Shown here one piece after another: positions 38,371 to 45,774 of a DNA stretch of 64,000 nucleotides (position 1 is its first letter; each line of letters opens with the position of its first letter). Under the pieces are notes generated by a model. That model did not search any database, was not told where the DNA came from, and saw only the letters and a list, made by a program, of their open reading frames with translations. Source of the DNA: Streptomyces griseocarneus (GTDB lineage: Bacteria; Actinomycetota; Actinomycetes; Streptomycetales; Streptomycetaceae); NCBI GenBank assembly GCA_003674045.1, contig PENC01000006.1, forward strand, positions 248,001 through 312,000, read 5' to 3'. The translations under genes were made by a program, and so were the position numbers.

Positions 38371-38430
38371 CGCGACTGCGGGTCGCATCGTGGCTGGTCG
38401 CGCAGTTCCCCGCGCCCCTGACGGGGCGCA
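38371..38430 (-). repeat. Intergenic hairpin repeat, copy 5
   Basis: Inverted copy just after the glgX stop: GCGACTGCGGGTCGCATCG, then CTGGTCGCGCAGTTCCCC and hairpin GCGCCCC-tgac-GGGGCGC (38412-38429). Confidence 0.88.
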
Positions 38431-38560
38431 GCCCCGTCGGTCGGCTTCGCCTCGGGGGGACTGGGGCGCAGCCCCCAGAAAAAGACTTCATCCCACCTGC
38501 ACCACCCACCAAGCCCGTCCGGCGATTGAGGACGCGGCCGCAGGCCGCTCCCGCCGCAGG
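38431..38560. repeat. Second Streptomyces repeat type fused to copy 5
   Basis: Contains AGCCCGTCCGGCGATTGAGG at 38512-38531, a short sequence I associate with many Streptomyces intergenic regions, preceded by paired CTGGGGCGCAGCCCCCAG. Together with copy 5 it forms a composite of about 190 bp after glgX. Confidence 0.6.
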
Positions 38561-38621
38561 CGGCAACGGCGAGCATCAAAAACCCGGTGAGCGATGTCGG
38601 TGGCCAACCTTACGCTCAGTC

Positions 38622-40421
38622 ATGATGGTTGATAACAGAGAACCGCACTCGCCCGTCCGCTCCCTGCTACGTCTCAGTCCCTACGTCAAGCCCGTCCGCG
38701 GCAAGCTGGCCGCCGCCGCGGCCGTCGCCGTCCTCGGGTCGTGCGCCGGGCTCGTCATCCCGCTCGTCCTGAAGTGGCTCGTGGACGGCCCTGTCACCGA
38801 GCGCGACCCGTCCGGGGTCTGGCTCGGCGGTGCCCTGTTACTGGCGCTCGGCGTGGCCGAGGCCACGCTGTTCAGGGCGCGCCGCAGGCTCGTCGCACAC
38901 CCCCTCTCGCGCGTCGAGGCGGACATGCGGGCCGATCTGTACGGCCACCTCCAGCGGCTGCCGGTGTCCTTCCACGACCGCTGGTCCTCGGGGCAGTTGC
39001 TGTCGCGTGCCACGGGCGATCTGATGATGATCCGGATCTTCCTGACCTTTCCGCTGGTCTTCCTGCTGGTCAACGGGGTGACCATCGTGATCGGCTTCGC
39101 CGTGCTGCTGGCACAGCAGTGGACGCTGGGGCTGGTGCTGCTGGCGCCGGTGGTGCCGCTGGTCGCGATCTGCCACCGGTTCGAGGAGAGCTACGCGCGG
39201 ACGGCACGCGCCGCGCAGGACCAGACCGGCGATCTGACGACGGTCCTCGAGGAGAGCGTCCTCGGCATCCGTGTCACCAAGGGCCTCGGGCGTCACCGCC
39301 GTCAGGAGCGCGCCTTCGGGGAGCTGGCCGGACGGCTGCGGTCGACGGAGCTGCACAAGGCGGCGCTGCTGGGGAAGCTCTGGGCAGTGATCATGACGCT
39401 GCCGGAGCTCGCCATCGGCGCGGCGCTGGTGTTCGGCGTGGTGCAGGTCGCGGACGGCGATCTCTCGGCGGGCACCCTGGTGGCCTTCCTGTCGACGGCG
39501 CTGGCGCTGCGCTGGCCGGTGGAGTCGATCGGCTTCCTGCTGGCGCTGAGCAACGAGGCCGCGACGGCGGCGGACCGCTTCTTCGAGGTGCTCGACACCC
39601 CGGCGGAGGCCGACGCGCCGACGGCGGAGCCGTCCGTTCCGCAGCAGGGGCGTCCCGGCCGGCCCGACGGACTGCGGCTGGAGGGCGTGGAGTTCCGCTA
39701 CGCCGACGCGCCCGCCGGGGCCCCGCCCGTGCTGCGCGGTGTCGACCTGCACATCCGGCCCGGCGAGACCATGGCCCTCGTCGGCGCCACCGGCAGCGGC
39801 AAGACCACGCTCACCGCGCTGATCCCCCGCCTCCACGAGCCGACGGCCGGGCGGATCACCCTCGACGGCCAGGACGTCACGGCCCTCCCCCGCGAGCGGC
39901 TGCGCGAGCTGGTGTCCGTGGCCTTCGAGGACCCCATGCTGTTCTCCGCCACCATCGCCGAGAACGTCCTCATGGGGGCCGCGGATGCCCGCGAGGCCGA
40001 TCTCGACCGCGCCCTGTCGGTCGCCCAGGCGGACTTCGTGCACGGCCTCCCCGAAGGCCACGGCACCGAGGTGGGCGAGCAGGGGCTGAGCCTCTCCGGC
40101 GGCCAGCGGCAGCGGCTCGCGCTGGCCCGCGCGGTCGTCGGCACGCCCCGGTTCCTCATCCTGGACGACCCGCTCTCGGCGCTCGACGTCCATACCGAGG
40201 CCCTGGTCGAGGCCGCGCTGCGGGAGGTGCTGGCGACCACCACCGCCCTCGTGGTCGCCCACCGCCCGTCGACCGTGCTGCTCGCCGACCGGGTCGCGCT
40301 GCTCTCCGAGGGGCGGATCACGGCGGTCGGCACCCATCACGAACTGCTGCGCACCAGCGAGGAGTACGCGTCGCTCATGTCCGGTCAGGAGAGCCACCTC
40401 GCCCAGGGAGGCGCGCGATGA
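38622..40421 (+). CDS. ABC exporter half-transporter 1, degenerate catalytic site
   Basis: 599 aa type IV exporter with six N-terminal helices and a C-terminal ATPase. Walker A is GATGSGKTTLT. The signature LSLSGGQRQRLALAR is normal. In Walker B (FLILDDPLSALD) the catalytic Glu is replaced by Asp (D516), and the Q-loop residue is Glu (VAFEDPMLF). These are marks of the degenerate half in a heterodimeric exporter. ATG at 38622 (another at 38625). Its stop overlaps the ATG of half-transporter 2. Substrate unknown; lipid or drug export is typical. Confidence 0.9.
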   Translation: MMVDNREPHSPVRSLLRLSPYVKPVRGKLAAAAAVAVLGSCAGLVIPLVLKWLVDGPVTERDPSGVWLGGALLLALGVAEATLFRARRRLVAHPLSRVEADMRADLYGHLQRLPVSFHDRWSSGQLLSRATGDLMMIRIFLTFPLVFLLVNGVTIVIGFAVLLAQQWTLGLVLLAPVVPLVAICHRFEESYARTARAAQDQTGDLTTVLEESVLGIRVTKGLGRHRRQERAFGELAGRLRSTELHKAALLGKLWAVIMTLPELAIGAALVFGVVQVADGDLSAGTLVAFLSTALALRWPVESIGFLLALSNEAATAADRFFEVLDTPAEADAPTAEPSVPQQGRPGRPDGLRLEGVEFRYADAPAGAPPVLRGVDLHIRPGETMALVGATGSGKTTLTALIPRLHEPTAGRITLDGQDVTALPRERLRELVSVAFEDPMLFSATIAENVLMGAADAREADLDRALSVAQADFVHGLPEGHGTEVGEQGLSLSGGQRQRLALARAVVGTPRFLILDDPLSALDVHTEALVEAALREVLATTTALVVAHRPSTVLLADRVALLSEGRITAVGTHHELLRTSEEYASLMSGQESHLAQGGAR

Positions 40422-42289
40422 CGACCGCCTCCGACCAGAGACCCGCGGAGCACGATCTCCCCACGGCCGAGGCCCCCGCGCCGGACGCCGCCCGGGAGCC
40501 CGACGCCTTCGCGAAGGACGTCCTGCCGGCGCCCAAGGGTGCCTCGTGGGCGCTGCTGCGCTCGCTGCTCGCGCCCGCCCAGGGGCGTGTGCGCCTCGCC
40601 GCGCTCCTGCTGCTGCTCCAGCAGGCGGCCGTCCAGGCGGGCCCGCTGCTCGTCGCGTACGCCATCGACCGCGGCGTGCCCGCCGTGCGCCGGGGCGACC
40701 ACGGGCCGCTCGTCGCCGTCGCCGTCGCGTACGGGCTGTGCGCGCTGGCCTCGGGCCTGTTCCAGCTGGCGTTCGTGCGGCTGGTGGGCCGCATCGGGCA
40801 GGACGTGCTGCTGGAGCTGCGCGGCCGGATCTTCCGGCACGCCCAGTCGCTGAGCGTCGACTTCCACGAGCGCTACACCTCCGGCAGGCTGATCTCCCGC
40901 GCGACCACCGACGTCGAGTCGATCCGCGAGCTGCTCGACGACGGCCTCCAGGAGCTGCTGGGCGTCGGCCTGTCGGTGATATACATCTCGGCCACGCTGC
41001 TCTGGCTGGACTGGGGCATCGGTGCGGCCGCCGTGCTCTCCTTCGCCCCGCTGTACCTGTACGTGCGCTCCTACCAGCGGCGCGTGCTGTCGGTGTACCG
41101 CGAGCGGTCCTCCGGGATCGCCTCCGTCATCGTGAAGTTCACCGAGACGATGAACGGCATCCGGCCGGTGCAGGCGTTCCGCCGCGAGCGCGCCAACGAG
41201 GAGCACTTCGCCGCGCTCAACACCCGGCACCAGCAGGCGAACGCGGCGGCCATGCTGGAGATGGCCCGCTATGTCTTCCGGTCCCGGCTGACCGCCAACG
41301 CCGCGCTCGCCGCGATCACGCTGTGGGGCGCCTACCGGGTCGCCTCGGACGAGCTGGCGCTCGGCGCGCTGGCCGCCTCGGTGCTCTACCTGCGGCGGCT
41401 GTACGACCCGCTGGACCGGCTCGGCATGTTCCTCAACTCCTACCAGTCCGCGGCCGCGTCACTGGAGAAGATCGCCGGGCTGCTCGCCCAGCGGCCGTCC
41501 GTCCCCGAGCCGGAGCATCCCGTTTCGCTTCCCGAGCGGCCCTCGGGTGTCCCCGGGCGCGAGGTCGTCTTCGACGGGGTGCGCTTCGCGTACCGCTCGG
41601 GCGTCGAGGTGCTGCCCCGCTTCGACCTGACGCTCGCCGCCGGGCACACGGTGGCCGTCGTCGGTTCGACCGGCGCGGGCAAGTCGACCCTGGCCAAGCT
41701 GCTCGCCCGGTTCTACGACCCGGCCGAGGGCGAGGTCCGGCTCGACGGCGTCCCCCTGCGCGACCTGGCCGGGCCGGAGCTGCGGCGCGGGGTCGTGATG
41801 GTGACCCAGGAGTCGTTCCTCTTCTCCGGCACGGTCGCCGACAACATCGCCGTCGGCCGCCCGGGCGCGACGCGCGAGGACATCGAACGGGCCGCGAAGG
41901 CCATCGGCGCCCACGCGTTCATCACGGCCCTCCCGGACGGCTACGACACGGACGTCCGCAAGCGCGGCGGCCGCATCTCCGCCGGCCAGCGCCAGCTGGT
42001 CGCCTTCGCCCGCGTCCTGCTGGCCGACCCCGCGGTGATCGTCCTCGACGAGGCGACGTCCTCGCTGGACATCCCCGGCGAGCGCGCGGTCCAGGAGGCC
42101 ATGCGCACGGTCCTGCGCGGCCGTACGGCCGTGATCATCGCCCACCGGCTCTCCACGGTCGAGATCGCGGACCGCGTCCTGGTCATGGCCGACGGCCGCG
42201 TCGTCGAGGACGGCACCCCCGGCGAACTCATCGCGGGCACGGGCCGCTTCGCGGACCTCCACCGCGCCTGGCGCGAGAGCCTGGTCTGA
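40418..42289 (+). CDS. ABC exporter half-transporter 2, canonical catalytic Glu
   Basis: 623 aa, same layout as half 1, with a ~45-residue acidic leader. Walker A is GSTGAGKSTLA, Q-loop VTQESFLF is normal, and Walker B is VIVLDEATSSLD with E545. The signature is unusual, RISAGQRQLVAFAR in place of LSGGQ. The ATG at 40418 overlaps half 1 by four bases (ATGA), so the two subunits are made in equal amounts. A 12-bp terminator hairpin follows. Confidence 0.92.
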   Translation: MTTASDQRPAEHDLPTAEAPAPDAAREPDAFAKDVLPAPKGASWALLRSLLAPAQGRVRLAALLLLLQQAAVQAGPLLVAYAIDRGVPAVRRGDHGPLVAVAVAYGLCALASGLFQLAFVRLVGRIGQDVLLELRGRIFRHAQSLSVDFHERYTSGRLISRATTDVESIRELLDDGLQELLGVGLSVIYISATLLWLDWGIGAAAVLSFAPLYLYVRSYQRRVLSVYRERSSGIASVIVKFTETMNGIRPVQAFRRERANEEHFAALNTRHQQANAAAMLEMARYVFRSRLTANAALAAITLWGAYRVASDELALGALAASVLYLRRLYDPLDRLGMFLNSYQSAAASLEKIAGLLAQRPSVPEPEHPVSLPERPSGVPGREVVFDGVRFAYRSGVEVLPRFDLTLAAGHTVAVVGSTGAGKSTLAKLLARFYDPAEGEVRLDGVPLRDLAGPELRRGVVMVTQESFLFSGTVADNIAVGRPGATREDIERAAKAIGAHAFITALPDGYDTDVRKRGGRISAGQRQLVAFARVLLADPAVIVLDEATSSLDIPGERAVQEAMRTVLRGRTAVIIAHRLSTVEIADRVLVMADGRVVEDGTPGELIAGTGRFADLHRAWRESLV

Positions 42290-42301
42290 CCCGCCCCCGC
42301 C

Positions 42302-42329
42302 CCGGAGCCCGCCGCCCGGCGGGCTCCGG
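42302..42329 (+). terminator. Terminator after the ABC exporter
   Basis: Perfect 12-bp stem CCGGAGCCCGCC / GGCGGGCTCCGG with a 4-nt loop, 12 bp past the stop of half-transporter 2. Confidence 0.85.
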
Positions 42330-42757
42330 ACCACGCGGCCACCGTGCACCCGGGTGCTGCCCCACTGCCCGCCCCCGTACCTACCCGCCCGTCATTGGAC
42401 TGCACCATTTCCGGCCGGAGTCGCGACCCCACCCGGCCCACCGGCACACCCCCGCACAGCAGGCCACCGGCCCCACCGGGGCGTACCGGTATGCGGACCG
42501 CGGTCTTTCGTCAACGGACGCAATCAGGCCAACTTCTTGTCGCGCTCCTGACATGTACAGGGGGGCGGTGGCACTCTTCCCTCCACCGACGCACGGCCTC
42601 CCCCACGGCATCGGCGGCCGGTCGTCGTTCCCGCGCTCGCCGGTAGTGGCCCGCCCCAACGGGCCCTCGCAGTCCCCCTCCTGGTTCTCCCAGTCCCCAC
42701 ACGCACATGTTCTGCCTCGCTCTGCCCACCGAGTGACCGTTCGCAGAAGGAGTCAGT
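42330..42757. other. Upstream region of the M4 protease gene
   Basis: About 430 bp after the terminator. It should contain the protease promoter, but no -35/-10 pair with good spacing was found. No gene recognised on either strand. Confidence 0.5.
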
Positions 42758-45040
42758 GTGAGACCCACCCCCCATCGGCGCGCAGTCGCCACCGGCGCAC
42801 TCGTCGCCGTCACCGCCGTGCTCGCGGTCGGCGCCCAGACCGGAGCCGCCAGCGCGAAGTCCGAGCGCGCCCCCGAAGGACGGAAGGTCGTCGCCAAGGC
42901 CGACCCCGGCGCCCTGCCCGTCAAGCTCTCCCCCTCGCAGCGCGCGGAGCTGATGCGCGAGGCCAACTCGACCAAGGCGCGGACGGCCAGGTCCCTCGGG
43001 CTCGGGCCCAAGGAGCAGCTGGTCGTCAAGGACGTCGTCAAGGACGCCGACGGCACCGGCCACACCCGCTACGAGCGCACCTACGACGGGCTGCCGGTGC
43101 TCGGCGGCGACCTGGTGGTCGACACGGCCAAGGGCGGCACGCTCAAGAGCGTCGCCAAGGCGACCAAGGCCAGGGTCGCGGTGGCCACCACCACGCCGGG
43201 CCTCGCCGCCTCCGCCGCCGAGAAGGCCGCGGTCAGGGCCGCGAACGACAAGGGCTCCAAGGCCACCAAGGCCGACCGGGCCCCGCGCAAGGTGATCTGG
43301 GCGGCGAACGGCACGCCCGTCCTCGCGTACGAGACCGTCGTCGGCGGCCTCCAGGAGGACGGCACGCCCAATCAGCTGCACGTCGTCACCGACGCGAAGA
43401 CCGGCAAGAAGCTCTTCGAGTACCAGGGCATCAAGACCGGCACCGGCAACACCCAGTACAGCGGCCAGGTCCAGCTCGGCACGACGCAGTCCGGCGGCTC
43501 GTACACGCTCAACGACGCGACGCGCGGCGGCCACAAGACGTACAACCTGAACCACGGCTCCTCGGGCACCGGCTCGCTGTACACCAACTCCACGGACGTC
43601 TGGGGCAACGGCAGCAACAGCGACCCCGCCACGGCGGGCGCCGACGCGCACTACGGAGCCCAGCTCACCTGGGACTACTACAAGAACGTGCACGGGCGCA
43701 GCGGCATCCGCGGCGACGGCCAGGGCGCGTACAGCCGGGTCCACTACGGCAACAGCTATGTCAACGCCTTCTGGGACGACAGCTGCTTCTGCATGACGTA
43801 CGGCGACGGCCAGGGCAACGCCAAGCCGCTGACCGCGATCGACGTCGCCGCGCACGAGATGACGCACGGCGTCACCTCGGCCACCGCCAACCTCACCTAC
43901 AGCGGGGAGTCCGGCGGGCTCAACGAGGCCACGTCCGACATCATGGCCACCGCCGTGAAGTTCTGGGCGGCCAACCCGAACGACCCGGGTGACTACTTCA
44001 TCGGCAAGAAGATCGACATCAATGGCAACGGCACCCCGCTGCGCTACCTGGACAAGCCGAGCAAGGACGGCCGGTCGAAGGACTCCTGGTACTCCGGCCT
44101 CGGCGGCATCGACGTGCACTACTCGTCGGGCCCGGCCAACCACTGGTTCTACCTGGCCTCCGAGGGCAGCGGCCCGAAGGACATCAACGGCGTGCACTAC
44201 GACAGCCCGACCTCCGACGGGCTGCCGGTCACCGGCATCGGCCGGGACAACGCCGCGAAGATCTGGTACAAAGCGCTGAGCCAGCGCATGCAGTCCAACA
44301 CCGACTACGCGGGCGCGCGGGACGCGACGCTGTGGGCGGCGGGCGAGCTGTTCGGCGTCGGCAGCGAGACGTACAACAACGCGGCCAACGCGTGGGCGGC
44401 CATCAACGTCGGCAGCCGGCTCTCGACCGGGGTCACGGTCTCCGCCCCCGGTGACCAGACCAGCATCGTGAACACCGCGGTCCAGCTCCAGATCAAGGCG
44501 ACGAGCTCGAACTCCGGCGCGCTGGCCTACGCGGCGAGCGGGCTGCCCGCCGGTCTGTCGATCAACGCCACGAGCGGCCTGATCTCCGGCACCCCGACCA
44601 CCACCGGCACGAGCACGGTGACCGTGACGGTGAAGGACTCCGCGGGCAAGACCGGCACCGCGACGTTCAAGTGGACCGTGAACACCAACGGCGGCGGCAG
44701 CGTCTTCGAGAACACCACCCCGGTGGCGATCCCCGACGCCGGTCCCGCGGTGACCTCGCCGATCGTCGTGACCCGCAGCGGCAGCGGCTCCTCGGCGCTG
44801 AAGGTCGACGTCAACATCACGCACACCTACCGCGGCGACCTCCAGATCGACCTGGTGGCCCCGGACGGGAAGACGTGGCGGCTCAAGGACGCCGACTCCT
44901 GGGACTCCGCGGCGGACGTGAAGGCGACGTACACGGTCGACGCGTCGGCCTCGAACGCGACCGGCACCTGGAAGCTCCAGGTGCAGGACCTCTACGCGGG
45001 CGACACCGGCACGATCCAGAGCTGGAAGCTGACCTTCTGA
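42758..45040 (+). CDS. Secreted M4 (thermolysin-like) zinc metalloprotease with P domain
   Basis: 760 aa pre-proprotein. Signal peptide near residues 1-33 (VATGALVAVTAVLAVGAQTG). A FTP/PepSY-type propeptide region follows (YERTYDGLPVLGGDLVVD). The M4 catalytic domain has HEMTHGVTS (H366, E367, H370) and GGLNEATSDI (zinc Glu about E390), and ends near 560. Then come an Ig-like putative module (LPAGLSINATSGLISGTPTT) and a C-terminal proprotein-convertase P domain (VNITHTYRGDLQIDLVAPDG). Secreted, self-processing endopeptidase for extracellular protein degradation. GTG at 42758 after AAGGAG. Confidence 0.95.
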   Translation: MRPTPHRRAVATGALVAVTAVLAVGAQTGAASAKSERAPEGRKVVAKADPGALPVKLSPSQRAELMREANSTKARTARSLGLGPKEQLVVKDVVKDADGTGHTRYERTYDGLPVLGGDLVVDTAKGGTLKSVAKATKARVAVATTTPGLAASAAEKAAVRAANDKGSKATKADRAPRKVIWAANGTPVLAYETVVGGLQEDGTPNQLHVVTDAKTGKKLFEYQGIKTGTGNTQYSGQVQLGTTQSGGSYTLNDATRGGHKTYNLNHGSSGTGSLYTNSTDVWGNGSNSDPATAGADAHYGAQLTWDYYKNVHGRSGIRGDGQGAYSRVHYGNSYVNAFWDDSCFCMTYGDGQGNAKPLTAIDVAAHEMTHGVTSATANLTYSGESGGLNEATSDIMATAVKFWAANPNDPGDYFIGKKIDINGNGTPLRYLDKPSKDGRSKDSWYSGLGGIDVHYSSGPANHWFYLASEGSGPKDINGVHYDSPTSDGLPVTGIGRDNAAKIWYKALSQRMQSNTDYAGARDATLWAAGELFGVGSETYNNAANAWAAINVGSRLSTGVTVSAPGDQTSIVNTAVQLQIKATSSNSGALAYAASGLPAGLSINATSGLISGTPTTTGTSTVTVTVKDSAGKTGTATFKWTVNTNGGGSVFENTTPVAIPDAGPAVTSPIVVTRSGSGSSALKVDVNITHTYRGDLQIDLVAPDGKTWRLKDADSWDSAADVKATYTVDASASNATGTWKLQVQDLYAGDTGTIQSWKLTF

Positions 45041-45071
45041 ACGACCTGAACCATCCGAACGACCCATGATC

Positions 45072-45112
45072 AGACGCCGCCCGGGGTGAGCCGACTCCCC
45101 CGGGCGGCGTCT
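45072..45112. terminator. Terminator between M4 protease and membrane protein genes
   Basis: Perfect 15-bp stem AGACGCCGCCCGGGG / CCCCGGGCGGCGTCT (45072-45086 with 45098-45112), between convergent genes, so it probably ends transcription from both sides. Confidence 0.88.
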
Positions 45113-45128
45113 CACGTACGGCACCGGC

Positions 45129-45695
45129 TCAGGAGCAGATCCCGTCGAGGACGAGGCAGACGACGAGGCACACCAGCGTGGCGGGCAACAGGATCGTCGC
45201 GGACCGCGCCACGACCCGGGACGCCCGCGGCCGGCGCTCGTCGAGTCTGCCGAACAGCACGATCGGCACCCCCACACCGAGGAGGAACCCGGTCGCGCCG
45301 ATCCCGGCGAGCCAGCCGAACCAGGCCGAGGGCGTCACGGAGTAGTACGCGCCCCCGCTCGCGGTCACCGGAACGCGATGGCCCCGCGTGTACTCGGTGT
45401 CGATGCGCGCCGCCTCGTCGACGGTCCTTCCGTCGTCGGAACGGAAGGAGCCGTGGCACGCCGTGTGCGAGCCCCTGCCGAAGCCCACCGTCTCGCACCA
45501 CCGCACGGTCAGCGTGCCGGTCGTGCCGACGAGCCCGAGGCTGCGCGGCAGGCCGGGCACGGAGAACGAGCCGAGGACGATCGCCAGGACGAGGACGCAG
45601 GCCCCCGCGAGACGCTGCCCGATGTGCCGCTTCCCGCGGGCGGGCTCGGCCTGGGTCACGGCCGTGCCGCGCGGCCGGCGCTTCTTCGACGCCAT
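45129..45695 (-). CDS. Small membrane protein, hypothetical
   Basis: 188 aa with a basic N-terminus (ASKKRRPRG) and three membrane helices: IGQRLAGACVLVLAIVLGSF, WLAGIGATGFLLGVGVPIVL and ATILLPATLVCLVVCLVL. The loop between the first two is extracytoplasmic-looking and has two cysteines (VRWCETVGFGRGSHTACHG) that could pair. No family recognised. ATG at 45695 with GAGGGGG upstream is preferred over a longer frame. Confidence 0.7.
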   Translation of the reverse strand: MASKKRRPRGTAVTQAEPARGKRHIGQRLAGACVLVLAIVLGSFSVPGLPRSLGLVGTTGTLTVRWCETVGFGRGSHTACHGSFRSDDGRTVDEAARIDTEYTRGHRVPVTASGGAYYSVTPSAWFGWLAGIGATGFLLGVGVPIVLFGRLDERRPRASRVVARSATILLPATLVCLVVCLVLDGICS

Positions 45696-45774
45696 GTGCC
45701 TGTTCCCCCTCACGGACCCGGAGCGGATCACCGGCCCCACGGTAGGGAACAGGCCACGCGTCAGCGTCGGCGGG

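Noticed and set aside
42524-45277. 917-codon minus-strand frame opposite the M4 protease
   Set aside because: Val/Gly/Arg-rich antisense of a secure gene; no domain recognised.
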